Position numbers and translations under genes: made by a program
Shown: positions 29,921 through 40,770 of the stretch, piece by piece
Position numbering within the stretch: position 1 is the first letter of the stretch
Layout of the letters: each line of letters opens with the position of its first letter
Notes under the pieces: generated by a model
Databases searched by the model: none
What the model was told of the DNA's origin: nothing
Seen by the model: the letters and a program-made list of their open reading frames with translations, nothing else
Source of the DNA: Chara braunii
Taxonomy: Eukaryota; Streptophyta; Charophyceae; Charales; Characeae
Assembly (NCBI GenBank): GCA_003427395.1
Contig: BFEA01000570.1
Coordinates: forward strand, 15,996-68,004
Direction of reading: 5' to 3'
DNA length: 52,009 nt

Positions 29921-30059
29921 ACAACAGACTTCTTTTTTTTTTTTTTTTTTTTTTTTTTTGGACCATTTCTCGATTTATGCGTGTCATCCTTGCGCAGGGG
30001 CCATGCTAATCTATCGTTCCAATTTTAACGGATGTCCCGAAGGACGACAACAGACTTCT
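29921..30059 (-). pseudogene. U6 snRNA retrocopy with internal 8-base deletion and 13-bp target-site duplication
   Basis: On the minus strand the body 30045-29960 reads GTCCTTCGGGACATCCGTTA, AAATTGGAACGATAGATTAG and onwards to AAATGGTCC, then a ~28-nt A tail. CAGAGAAG is missing, removing the ACAGAGA box. Perfect direct repeats ACAACAGACTTCT lie at 29921-29933 and 30047-30059. Confidence 0.93.
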
Positions 30060-30579
30060 GTCACACTGCTTCACACTGACCCTGTCCGGCAACTATCATT
30101 TTCGGACTTTGAGAGCAGCCGGTTCTAGAGTGCAGTGTGGCAACTTGGAGTGTGGCATCTTGGAGAGCGGCCCGTTCGAGAGCGCAGTGTGGCAAAAGGA
30201 ACTCAGGGCATAGTCAGACTAGCACCTACAATAGCAAATTATATGTGAGCCAATTTCCAATTATACGGCACTTCCCAGTCACACAGCACACCCGTATACG
30301 TCACAAAACAGACAGTCTTGACCTGCTCTAGGCATGCGATTATAGGGTCACACAGCACTATGCATAAAAATCCATCCCTTTTTCCTGGTTTTTTTTTCTT
30401 TTTCTTACGAGAGCAGCCCACCAAACCTCGAATTTTTTTCTTTGTTTCCAGAAAGAAACAGGTCTAAAAGAAATACACAATTGCTGGGACCTCCAGAGGT
30501 TCCCGCAAATACGTAACTGCGACACGCCAGCTTCCAGACCTGCGCCATCTTCCAACCGCCCCCGAAGAGGCCCCTTTTT
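30060..30579. other. no gene seen
   Basis: A direct repeat AGTGTGGCA with GAGAGC/GGAGTG spacing recurs three times around 30125-30190. The rest is unassigned and may be the far 5' part of FNEL copy 2. Confidence 0.3.
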
Positions 30580-31365
30580 GTATTTCCATGAGTTACTGCA
30601 CATTGTTCGTGATTGGGGAGGCCCGTCCTTCTCAGGACCTTCATCATTTTTGGCCGTTTTTTGGAATTCCATCTTTTGCAATTCGGGAATATACATGGGA
30701 AATACGCGCGCCTTAGCGAGTGCGCTAGGAATTTGGGTCGACGGTTAGGAATTTCGGAATGAGCGGAACCTGACGTATCCTTTCTTGTGCATGAATGTTT
30801 CTCGACTTCGTCCTGGAAAACTCTGGGAATTTTCGTATGAATCTGAATAGGTATAGGACTTTTCCCCATGCTTGCTCTACGCGCGGATATGGTACTTTTC
30901 AATTTTGAATTAGCTGTAACTGTTTCGGTGCCCTTTTTGCCTCCGCGTCGACGCCATGCATGTGAACCTCCCCTCCCCGCATCCCTCGCTACCTTCGACA
31001 CTCTCTTCTTCGCGCTCACGCTCCTTCTCTCTTTGTAACCGTTTTCCATCTCTCCCTCGCCTAGCGCGCCTTTTCTCTTTCTTGATCGTTTGAATCTTGG
31101 TTCCGTTTCGTGCTATCCTTCGCGCTCTTCTTCTTCCCGCTCTAAACCTCGCGTCGGAATACCCTGTCGATTTCCTCCTCCTCCCCTCTAGCCAAGGAGA
31201 CGCGCCGTGTAAGAAGGATATTCCTGTTACACGATGATTCTAATTGGCTACAACTGGGCTCCGAAGGGTCGACATGGCTTTCCTCGGGCAATTATCCCCG
31301 AGTTTTCCCTTACCCTTTCCCACCTCGGTCTTAATCCTTCCTAGCATCTATTTCCTTTTCCGCAA

Positions 31366-31377
31366 CTATAAATTCCG
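31366..31377 (+). promoter_or_regulatory. TATA box of FNEL element copy 2
   Basis: CTATAAATTCCG is identical to copy 1 at 5769. The distance to the ORF is about 640 bp here and about 920 bp in copy 1, so the leader has changed in length while the TATA block has been kept. Confidence 0.5.
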
Positions 31378-32008
31378 CAAACGCACTCAAAAATCTCTCT
31401 CTCAACTTATCGGTCATTTTTCGGGAAGCAATGGCTAGATGGTACATGTGATGTGCGAGTCAAAAAGTCCTGACAAGCTGTCTGTAGTCTTGCTGGTTGT
31501 GCGCTGGATCGCCCGACGGACTATGGGCTCCTGGCAAGACTGTGCAGAGACTGAGTCGGTGGGGTGACGATCGCTATGGTGGGAGTAACACGTGACGGCA
31601 GGGATCGTCAGTGTCTGTGTGAGGATCGTAATCGAAAGTTGAGTGAATGTATGGCCTGAGGCCACAGTGGAATTTCATGGCAGATGCGCTTCTTTTTTGC
31701 TTCAAGTCTAGTTTTCGAGCGTGAGTTTCGTTCACGCGGCATTTAGGCCATAATTTCTTGTCAAGGTCATCGGACTTTCTTGTGTAATTACCTTCTGCCT
31801 TCTTCTCTCTTCTGATCCATGTCTCTCCTCCCTCGCACCTCCTTTTTGTTATGTCTTTGTTATAATGGATGGACTATGATGATTTCTCTCCTCTCACTTT
31901 GATACGTGCATGCAGTGGATTGCGCCTGATGACTTGTGTGAGCATGACAGGGACATTGATTGATGGATCTGATGAAATGCGCGATTGGATTGGCCAAATG
32001 AAGGATGC

Positions 32009-32578
32009 ATGATTAGGAAGGATCTTGTGCTTTGCCCTTTTGCCATGTGGACTGATTGCCACAATCCAACTAGGCGCCGATTCCCCGTACCTCCGCCGCA
32101 CCCCTTCCCATACAACGAGGAAATGACACGTGTATGCGAGTGGGACGTACGAGAGGTCGTCACCAAGATCGGCGGGCGTTATTACTTTCCACCGGAACCC
32201 CGGTGCTTTGGATTCGTTGGCGCGGGATTCGTAATTATCGATACTCACTTTCCACCTTATTCGTTGTTATTGCCATTTAATGAGTTGATCCTCATCCCGT
32301 GGGTGGCAGTGGCGCCTCATTGGCCTAACACTCTGTGCAACGACTGTCGTCGCACTGAGCGTTACCGAGCCCAAGGCTTCCATTACCGCACACGTGGCGA
32401 GGATGAACACAAGGAGAGAGCCACTCGATTGAGGCCCTCCACGTCGGATTCAAAGTTGTGTAGTGAATGCCTGCAGGACCTCGTCCGAAAACGGGATACT
32501 ATGTGTATACCCTCCCCCTTTCATTCGAAACATAGGGCAATGGCTCGCTGGGAAGTACAACGATACTTTTTGGATTGA
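32009..32578 (+). CDS. FNEL-family protein, copy 2 (189 aa, unknown function)
   Basis: Starts at the first ATG after upstream stops. Features in order (residues from the ATG): CPFAMWTDC (9-17), Pro-rich FPVPPPHPFPYNEE (25-38), RVCEWDVREVV (41-51), core GFVIIDTHFPPYSLLLPFNE (73-92) and LILIPW, PHWPNTLCNDCRR (first CxxC, 110-113), GFHYRTR, RLRPSTSDSKLCSECLQDL (second CxxC, 151-154). The two CxxC pairs about 37 residues apart suggest a zinc-binding fold. Codons of the core differ from copy 3 mainly at third positions (CCA/CCC, TTT/TTC, AAT/AAC), a sign of past selection on the protein. No catalytic family is recognised, and no signal peptide. Confidence 0.6.
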   Translation: MIRKDLVLCPFAMWTDCHNPTRRRFPVPPPHPFPYNEEMTRVCEWDVREVVTKIGGRYYFPPEPRCFGFVGAGFVIIDTHFPPYSLLLPFNELILIPWVAVAPHWPNTLCNDCRRTERYRAQGFHYRTRGEDEHKERATRLRPSTSDSKLCSECLQDLVRKRDTMCIPSPFHSKHRAMARWEVQRYFLD

Positions 32579-32993
32579 ATTCCCCATCGCCGTGAGCCCC
32601 ATGTGCGCCTTTTCCCTTAGATCGCGCAGCAACGGACCCCTTCTTACTAAAGTCGGACCAACACGGGGGATTTCAGTTTCGTCTGTGTCCCCACACTCAA
32701 TTTTTCCAAAAATCCTTGGCACACCCCATTTTGGTTGTTCTTCCCGGGCCTTTCCGCAAATCAAAACACTTCGATCGAAAAGCACCACAGGGCGTGGGGT
32801 TGAGCGTCACATAACCCCCCGGCTGTCCAAGCCACTGACATTTACGTGCCCATTTGCGTGAAAACGCAAAATACGTAGCCCTTGTGACCCAAAATATCAC
32901 CTACAATTTACGATTTTATGAAAATGTGTGCTGGTGTGAGTATGCTCTCACTCTCGAATGTTTTTTAGAGCACTCCCGGATTTTTTCTTGAAC

Positions 32994-33019
32994 TCGGGAG
33001 TGGTGTGGCGAGGCCCTTA
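32994..33019. repeat. single arm of a foldback element
   Basis: Inverted CCTCGCCACACCACTCCCGAG, as at 29311 and 29718. A left partner within 200 bp is not evident; it may have been lost, or the arm may pair with a degraded CACTCTCGAATG at 32949. Confidence 0.4.
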
Positions 33020-33249
33020 CCTGGGTGAATTACTTGGCGCCGGCCAGTTCAACCGTGATATCTCAAGGTTGTCGTCTTTGTCCAGAGTTTTGATTTGGAA
33101 AATTGAGATTCCACCAATGCACGCTCATGTCCAACAAGTACAAGAAGGGAGAGGGCAGGGGGAAGAAAGGGCTAACTGGTGCCCGCCAGTGTCCCTGACT
33201 GGCCTCGGGCCCTCGACTCTCATCGATAAAAAATGGCAGGTCAGGAGGT

Positions 33250-33315
33250 ACAAGGACGCTGGACCCAGTTTCCAGCAGCAGACTTTAGTCCATCCCTTTC
33301 TATTGAGGAATGGGC
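33250..33315 (+). repeat. SINE-like repeat, partial
   Basis: AAGGACGCTGGACCCAGTTT and CCAGCAG match the head; the middle is diverged (TTTCTATTGAGGAATGGGC). It runs into a long G tract. Confidence 0.5.
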
Positions 33316-33321
33316 TGGGAG

Positions 33322-33324
<3 letters not shown>

Positions 33325-33375
<51 letters not shown>
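33325..33375. repeat. 51-bp poly(G) tract
   Basis: An unbroken run of G. It would form G-quadruplex structures, and its recorded length may be unreliable. Confidence 0.95.
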
Positions 33376-33376
<1 letters not shown>

Positions 33377-33549
33377 AGGGTAAAATGCATAGCACTCGTT
33401 GGGATTTTGCTTGGATTTGGCACTGTGCGAAACGATGAAGAGGTGCAAAGGCATTCTTAGCCACTAAGGAACACAATGACGGTCATGCAGATCTCAGTTT
33501 TTCCGCCCAATTATTCTCATGTATTCCTCCAGTTTCCTCATGTATATAA

Positions 33550-33724
33550 GGGACGCTTGACCCAGTTTCCAGCAGGTGATGCTCCCCAACAATAGATGGA
33601 GCGATCAGCAATAGGCTTACTAAGAAAAAAAAAAAAAAAAAAAAAGACTTACTAGGGGAAGCTACTTGTATCACCCCCACTAGTAGGTCCGCTCTGGACT
33701 TGTCTGAAAAAAAAACAAAAAAAA
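33550..33724 (+). repeat. SINE-like repeat, full-length type
   Basis: GGGACGCTTGACCCAG, TTTCCAGCAGGTGATGCTCC, CAACAATAGATGGAGC, an internal A run (33624-33645), then a 3' half with CTTACTAGGGG…CCCCCACTAGTAG (self-complementary) and a second A-rich end. The internal A run suggests a nested or extended copy. Confidence 0.65.
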
Positions 33725-33768
33725 CGATCATGTCCGACCTTAGTTTTGTCCGCAGTTATGATGTGCAA

Positions 33769-33885
33769 TGTTTAGGGCCTGGTTGCACTCTCGGTTATCC
33801 GCAAGTATGCATGGCGAGTTTTATGTGGCAAGCCGGGCAGATTGTTACACAAACTCGCCACGGTAGCAAGTCACCAAGAGCAGTG
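33769..33885. repeat. degraded foldback element, TTAGGGCCTGG end
   Basis: Begins like the AGGGCC elements (TTAGGGCCTGGTTGCACTC). Contains an internal stem TGGCGAGTTT (33812-33821)/AAACTCGCCA (33851-33860). The right terminal arm is not clear. Confidence 0.35.
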
Positions 33886-33953
33886 TAGATGGTACTCACG
33901 GTACTCCACCATCAACGGGCCTAGCTCAGTTGGTGCATGCATGAATTGTTGAA

Positions 33954-34400
33954 ATGACGCACATATTACTGCATTTTAACTACATACAGAACATCACACA
34001 AGTGTTGACGGGTTGGCTACCTAGAAAAGGACGGCTAAACCAGCTCCCCAATTCACACAAACCGTCCCAAAGTATAGCATCACCACAATGGCCAAACTCC
34101 CAACTGCCGCACAAACAACACACAAGAGATGACTCCCTAAACTCTTTGCAGCCAAATCAAGAAGCATTGTTACCTCGTACCCAGGTAATCCACAATTCCA
34201 AACAACTGTACACTCTGCAACCTGTCCCTCCACCTCAAACAGGCCAAGGGGACGAGGCACTCAACAGCCTACAGCCTCCTCACCTACCAGCAGCGCACCC
34301 TACCTGTGTCCCGCATCTAACGGAGCATGCAACACCCCACCCCCAATGTGACCAGCTCACTTCGATAGAAGTAGAAGTAGACCCAGACTCCCCTCAATAG
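33954..34400 (+). pseudogene. Pro/Gln/Asn-rich frame, possibly a LINE ORF1 fragment
   Basis: A 148-codon frame rich in Gln, Pro, Asn, His and Thr (SLNSLQPNQ, PQTGQGDEALNSLQPPH). Composition and orientation match the ORF1 region of LINE-B at 37.4-38.2 kb, so it may be the part of that ORF1 separated by FNEL copy 3. No motif proves this. Confidence 0.3.
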
Positions 34401-34764
34401 ATGACTGATGCACATCAACTCTCCCAACAGAAACATGACCTGGAGGGGCAGGAATAATCAGAGGACAAGATGGCGACAGATGCGTGCGACGTTCAACCTC
34501 ACACCGTGCTTTGCTTTCCTTGTCGGAGTGACTTAAGCGTGAAAAAGGGGCCCGAAAAGCGGCAAAATAGGGTGTGCCAATGATTTTTGGAAAATTGAGT
34601 GTGTAGATACAAACATAAGTGAAATCTACCGTGTGGTCCCAAATATGGAGTGACGAACAATGGGCGGAGAGGTTAGGCGGGTCACTTAGTCCAAACATTA
34701 TCTTTGAACTCCATGCGCGTAGCCTCTTTTGGGGTCGAAAGGGTGGGGGAACGCACGTCGGGTC

Positions 34765-35211
34765 TCAGTTTCGAACAAGGGACTGACGACGCTCGTTGCA
34801 GAGCTCTGAATCCGAGTCGGAGGGCCGCAGTCTTACTGTTTTTTGCTTGTATTCCTGATCGCTACGTGTCCAGTAGTGGAATCCCTTGGCTTGAAAGCGC
34901 TCATTGCGGTGACAATCGATGGACAAAGTACGAGGCCAATGGGGTGCAGCAGTCGGCCACGGGACAACGATCAACTCGTTGAAGGGAAGTATAACAAAAT
35001 AATGAGGAAAATGAGTATCAACTATCACAAAACCAACATTCACGAATCTTGAACAGCGGGCTTCAAATGGAAAATAATAAGGGTCGCCTATCTTCGCGAC
35101 AGCTTCTCGTATATCCCACTCGCAGACACGCGTCCTCTCCTCGTTGTACGGGAAGGGCCGTGGACGAGGGATCTTGAGAAGCCGACGTCCCGTTGGTTCA
35201 ACTGACTCAGT
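34765..35211 (-). pseudogene. FNEL-family protein, copy 3 (broken by TGG-to-TAG)
   Basis: The frame reads RPFPYNEERTRVCEWDIREA, VAKIGDPYYFP, NVGFVIVDTHFPH, ILPFNELIVVPW, APHWPRTL, GFHYWTR, RLRPSDSDSELC and ends LVRN. It follows copy 2 almost residue for residue. Upstream, the AMWTD of copy 2 is AM-stop-TE here (TAG at 35214-35212). The first CxxC is SIDC and the second CNER, so both pairs have lost a Cys. Confidence 0.7.
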
Positions 35212-35736
35212 CTACATGGCTGATACACACGCATCCACCGATTAGAAAATGACAAAAACCAAATTTGAGTAGTTCCCTGGATTATTTCGGAGTATCCTTC
35301 GATTTTGATGTTCCTCGGGGTGGGGGATTACCGAGGAAACGAATGGAAGAGTTCCGAAAGAATTTCTTCCGAGCTCAGGAGATGGAGATATTTACGGGTG
35401 ACATCAACAAAAAATCCCGAAGAGATGCGCGGCGATCAATACCTCTAGTGACGAGAAGAGCAAAGATCCAAGTGAAACAATTGTTACCTACTCACGGGAT
35501 GATCAAAATGAGAGAAGTGAAGGGTGTCGGGAGAGTTACACGTTTTCGATTGATCAAAGCGACGAAGTTCCTGTTTACGCCCTTCAAAAGGCAAGGAACG
35601 AGTCAGGTGGATCAATGCAAAATGCGGAGAGCACTTCCAAGAAAATCGTTGAAAAAGAAAGATAAATCGGAGCCACATACATCCATGATTCGTACATCAC
35701 TCCCAACGAAAGAGAGAGACGCACCACGACAGTAGT

Positions 35737-36080
35737 CCTTGTGCCTCAATGATTATGACTCAGCAAGATTTTGACAGCACGAGGACGAGCGTTTGCATTT
35801 ATACAGACACATAATCATATATTGACACGGTCACACATCCACACACATCCAGCTATGCGACATACCTATGATCATATATTCATNATGTATTCATAGAGAA
35901 AAAAGAGCCTTGTGCTTCAACGATTATGACTCAGCAAGATTTTTGACAGCACGAGGACGAGCGTTTGCATCTATACAGACACATAATCATATATTTACAC
36001 GGTCACACATCCACACACATCTAGCTATGCGACATACCTATGATCATATATTCATAATGTATTCATAGAGAAAAAAAAGA
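35737..36080. repeat. 171-bp tandem duplication with an N
   Basis: Two nearly identical units, each with ATTATGACTCAGCAAGAT, AGCACGAGGACGAGCGTTTG and GACACATAATCATATATT. A single N (35884) lies where the second unit has A. Confidence 0.9.
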
Positions 36081-36660
36081 GCATACACTTGCGTAGAAAT
36101 AAGAGAAATCAGGCGCATCGCCATGCACTTAGCTTCCAAAATGTAACTCACAAGGGGGTCTCATAAAAAAAGGAACAAGGCGCACGACCTTCTGCTCTCG
36201 AGTTATGGCCCCGGGCCATCCAACCAATCAATTCCTTTGCCCCTGCTCGAACACCGACGGTCCTGACCGCGACATGTCCAACAGTTAGATCTAATGATCG
36301 TCACCATGTCCATTCAACTACTGTGCGAATTCGCCCAAATCCTGCAGTCCGTCGCAGCGTTCCAACACGCAATCCCACAAAGTTGCAGCTAACTTGTCAG
36401 GACTTTCCAAAAGCTGCACACTACCTCATCTAACCATTACTACCGTGCAACTAGCTGATGAATTTTGAGACAGTTTTCCAAATGCGCCTGCGGGTTTCAT
36501 AGTTGCGGGAAGAAGGAGTTGGGATAGATAGGAGGAGAAGGGAAGGGGTAGACGGATGGGAGAGGAAGAGGGGGACGGAAGATCGGCTTAGGAGAGCCAT
36601 ATCGATCTGAGAGAGTCACTTCGCAACCAATCAGATGATATTCACGAGAGGATCAGAGCC
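36081..36660. other. no gene seen (inside FNEL copy 3)
   Basis: Corresponds to the leader region of the element between the promoter and the protein frame. No supported frame. Confidence 0.3.
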
Positions 36661-37328
36661 CGCTTACGCGTTGCCGCTGGATTTCTCGACGGCTTGGGGG
36701 ATCAATAGGGTCCTCCTGTACAAAGAGAAAGGCGGGAAGGAGTAGAACGAGAAGCAGCATGAAGCAAGATCAAAATTCAGTCGAGGCTGGAAGAAGAAAG
36801 AGCACAAATGAAGAAGAAGGGAAATAGTTATGGGTAGAGAAAGAAAGCGCGAAAAAGGAAGAATGAGAAATGTTTCAAGGTGTAACAAGAGACGGGGGAG
36901 GCCTGCATGTATAGCGCTGATGCACACCAGAACAGTTATACGGCGTCCGACTGAGGACGTGCCTAATTCCTAAAACTAATTCAAGATTGCAAAAGAATTC
37001 AAATGCAAATTCCAAGAGCAGAAAGAGCAAATGCGCGAATTCCTACGTCGGTGCTTATTTCTCCAAAATATTCATGAAGCTTTCTGAGATAAATTCCGAG
37101 CGATTGCACAAAAAAAGACACATCACCAAAAAGTGTGCACACAAATTTCGAAAATTCCCAACTGTCGGACCGAATTCCAGCGTGCCCGCTGAGGCAAGCG
37201 TAGTTGCTAGGTAAAATTTCCAAGAAAGAAAGCAAAAATCCCAACGTTTTGAAATACAAAAATGCTTTAAAGTTGAAGAGCTCCGTGCGGCCAGTGGACC
37301 CATACAAGAAAAACGAAAGAGGCTGGGA

Positions 37329-38465
37329 TTGGGGGAGGGGGGGGAGGAAGAGGCATTTAGGAGTTCGTTCAGGTACATAGGCTCACACGTCACATACGTA
37401 CCCCCAAACCCATCAAGGGATGCCCACACCTCAACAACAAATATCCTTCACACCATCTCCATCTCAAACCCATCAGCCACTGTCAAATCCTTAATGGATA
37501 CTGCTTTCACACCGGGGGATGACAAATTGCCCACCCTATCAAGGCCAAAACATGACCCATTCCTCTGAAGAACACTCACAACCTTTCCCTCCTCACTCCA
37601 ATATCCACCATCAACACACAGTTGGCCTCACAATAGAACAACATGCTTTGTTTCATATGTTAACAACACAAGAAATGCAGACATTGCTCCGTCAGTAGCA
37701 GCAAAACTACATTACCCAATATCCCCTACCATATCACGCCTTGTCAAACGATGGAACAGTAGCAGCATACATACCCCCCCCCCCTTACCTCCCTTCCCTC
37801 CCCACGACCTGCAATTCCCCACAATAATCAAGAAGTACAAACTCCAAATTCACCCATTGCCCTGCTCATTCACCAAGTACAGTTATGGGAACAAGAACAA
37901 CAGCACCAACAACAGATGATAGTGAATAAACAACAAGCTCTACACCTCCACCACAGTTCCAATCTTGGATACCCTCAACCTCTCCTCCCAATGCAACCCT
38001 ATCCCGCTCTCAATTCTGACATGCTCTCAAACCCGAAGATGAATGGAGGTGCCGAAACAGAGGGGGGGACTATACCGCTCTCAAACCATGCACACCAGAT
38101 CCAGACGAACTACCCGGGCATCCACCCAGCCTTTGACTATGAGATGACTCAGGCCCCAAGTGGTAACCAATCACAAAACTCAAACACAAATAAGCAGGAA
38201 AATCTCCAAATTCGGGAGAGCGTAAATGGGGATTGCCATCCAATGTAGTACCAACACCACACACTGTTAATCAGGGACCCTAAAGTCATAGCGCACCTAA
38301 AGGAACTTACGAACTGGATCCTTAAGAACTCGCTCGCCCTAGGGGTATCAATATGTGAATTCATCCCATTGTTGCATTGGGAGAGAATTCGTAGGCATAT
38401 CCTAGCTAAAGAACAAGTAAAACAAATGGTGAATGAAAACAAGTCGATTCAGGACATTGATTGGT
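37329..38465 (+). pseudogene. LINE-B ORF1, Gln/Asn-rich region and C-terminal domain
   Basis: Two frames with stops, then 37916-38248 (Gln/Asn/Pro-rich) and, after a stop, DPKVIAHLKELTNWILKN and LHWERIRRHILAKEQVK to 38465. The last part is comparable with LINE-A at 8.4 kb. No zinc knuckle is visible. Confidence 0.5.
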
Positions 38466-39097
38466 AAAAGGTGTCCCAAACTATCATATAAACAATCACT
38501 ACACTTTTACCGGAGCTAAGTTAAGAAGTCTGAAGGGTAGAATAGTTCCGAGCAAATGTCTCAAGTCTGTAACGAAGGAGGCACCAGGGGATTGAGAACA
38601 AGGGACAATCAGTTTTGGCCCTACGTGCTTGTAAATAGGGGCTGTTAGACAAGGGGGTCCGCACACAGGACAATTAATTCAATCAACACCTCACATGCTG
38701 AATAGGATTCCCCGAACCCCTTTGCAAGTATGTGATGATTGAACTCTCAATCAAACACATTCCCCACTTAGCCTACCCCAAGACATTGATCTCTTATCAA
38801 ACGATGAGGAGGAACATGCAGTCATGAGGGAGAATGGGAGGGAAATGATCTCTCTGACTCTGACGACGATTTTGAACATCAACTTATGCTCACAAAAGGG
38901 TTTAAAACCCCGACCCTGACAACCTATTGACAACCACAGCTAGACCACCTAGTATCCCGGTCTTGTAAATTTGCTACATCTTTCTCTTATGGCGCGTGTG
39001 CAATACATTTTACCCTCACTGCCGCCTCCTCTACAACTTTCGCCGGAATCGAAGGTATCACCCCCTACGAGGAGGCCCCGAGAACGGGAGAAGAAGG

Positions 39098-39885
39098 TGG
39101 CACTAGCAAACCTCGATATAAAATCTTTAAACCTTAATGGACTGGCACAAGCCACTCCTGCAAAAAAAGATGCGATCTGGAGAATGTTTAGGGAATAAAA
39201 TTTCGGCAAGTGGCCAGATATTATTTGAGTACAAGAAACACATGTGACCAATTCCTCTTCACATAGGGCTAAAGAAAAATGGGCCTTGCCATATACTTCC
39301 TTCTCTGTTGCAGCAAGGGCAGTTGTGTCTATAGGTATTGCCATTTGAATTCCGCCCTTCTCATGTCTTACCCCAATCTTACATAAGTATGACCAACAAG
39401 AGGGACGATGGGTTTATGTTAAGGCCACTATATGGGATGAAGAAGTGGTCATAGTTAATGTATACGGTCCAAACGATCCACTGGAGAGAGTGCAATTTCT
39501 TAATTTGCTCTATCAAGAACTACCAAGTGAATTACCTTTTATTATAGTAGGTGATTTTAATATTACGCCGGATCCTCGACTTGATAGGTGATCTTCTTCC
39601 TTTGCCTCAAGCTTAGGATCTTTCCAATAGCTACGTACTCCGGATGTGGACATGTTGGAAAAATTCATGGCTACCCTGCATTTGAAAGATGCCCACTGGA
39701 TCTTGCACCCCTCCAAACATGTGTATTCTTGTGTCAGATCAAAAGGGACTGCAGGACAATCCAACTATAGAATTGACCTCATTCTCATTTCTGAAGACCT
39801 CATTGGGGTACTCTTTGTGGTCGATATTATGTCCTTCAACCCCTGTAAATCCTTTGACACAGGACCCTGGTTTTGGGCCTTAACC
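39098..39885 (+). pseudogene. LINE-B ORF2, endonuclease domain
   Basis: NLDIKSLNLNGLAQATP (39101), WPDII-stop-VQETHVTNSS (39213), VVIVNVYGPNDP, then PFIIVGDFNITPDP (about 39535; GDFN signature) and YRIDLILISEDLIGV (39763). The terminal SDHR is replaced (SFDTGPW). Several in-frame stops. Confidence 0.8.
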
Positions 39886-40718
39886 TAGCCTCTATAAATT
39901 TAATGCCTCACTTTTGAAACTTCAGATGCTCAAATCTCTTGTCAAATCCTTTTGGGATATTGACTATCACAACAACAGCATGCCACATCCATCGCCGATT
40001 GGCTCAACAACGACTTAGCACAACTTAGGGATCGCATGAAGAAGTTATCAATTAACCATGCAAGAGAACGCAAGGAAATCATGGATAAATTACTAAACGT
40101 CCTGCAGCAATGGGGTAAAAAACTCGAGGAAGATACCCTAGACGAACAAACATTCAACCTCCTTCGATGGGCAAGGGATTATCCTATCTTGATAGTCAGG
40201 TAGAAGCATGGAGAGTCCAAGCAAGAGCCGGCATGAGACAATTGGCACAATGACAAAATCCTTCTTCAGAAAAGTCAGAGCAAGAGCTAGACAAACAACA
40301 GTGGCTTCACTAAAACACTCCTTTAATCCGGCCAACCCAAATGCGACCAATGCTTATACAATTGTGGACTATGCAGCTCAATTCTACCAGAAGCTCTATG
40401 AATCTCAAACACCACGATGGGGGAATGACCGTCTGTCAAGACGGGCAAGGGATACGATGCTACAATACCTTCCGACCATGCTTCCCAACACGCAAAAGCT
40501 ACAATTGAGAGCACCACTTACTAAGGATGAGTTGTTGGCATCACTCAAGGAAATGGACTATGAGAAGACCCCTGACCTCGACTCCTTCCCAAAGGAGTTC
40601 TGGCTGGAATTATGGTAACTTTTTGAGGATACTTGCATGTTAATGCTATGCCTCGCTAAGGTACTTTTGGGGGAATGTTAAGTCAGGAAGTCACTACTCT
40701 TATCTATAAGAAAAAAAA

Positions 40719-40719
<1 letters not shown>

Positions 40720-40769
<50 letters not shown>
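40720..40769. repeat. (TA)n microsatellite inside LINE-B
   Basis: An unbroken AT tract of about 50 bp. Confidence 0.95.

Positions 40770-40770
<1 letters not shown>

Larger units (their letters stand above)
30580..32818 (+). mobile_element. FNEL element, copy 2 (most intact)
   Basis: It carries all parts seen in copy 1 in the same order: TAGGAATTT repeats (30727 and 30750), a T/C-rich leader, TCTAATTGGC (31230), the TATA box (31366), a shared leader block with GTGACGATCGCT and GGCAGGGATCGTCA (31560-31610; also in copy 4 at 42712-42760), the ORF (32009-32578), and the 3' block starting CCAAAAATCCTTGGCACACC (32706) and ending GGGCGTGGGG…GCGTCACATAACCC. The left boundary is uncertain. Confidence 0.6.
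34475..37290 (-). mobile_element. FNEL element, copy 3 (inverted, enlarged)
   Basis: Read on the minus strand: TAGGAATT and GGAATTT blocks (37.05-36.96 kb), T/C-rich leader (36.9-36.7 kb), TCTGATTGGTTGCGAAGTG (about 36.63 kb), protein region (35.24-34.77 kb) and a 3' block with CCAAAAATCATTGGCACACC (34590-34571) ending near GGTGTGAGGTTGAACGTCGC. It is longer than copies 1 and 2, partly because of a 171-bp tandem duplication. The 5' limit is an estimate. Confidence 0.55.

Noticed and set aside
30405-31049. 214-codon minus-strand frame
   Set aside because: It runs antisense through the leader of FNEL copy 2; the basic composition follows from the T/C-rich leader. No motif.
33125-33454. frames encoding polyproline or polyglycine
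   Set aside because: Produced entirely by the 51-bp G tract.
35265-35735. 156-codon plus-strand frame rich in Lys and Arg
   Set aside because: It lies antisense to the leader of FNEL copy 3 and is not conserved in copies 1 and 2.
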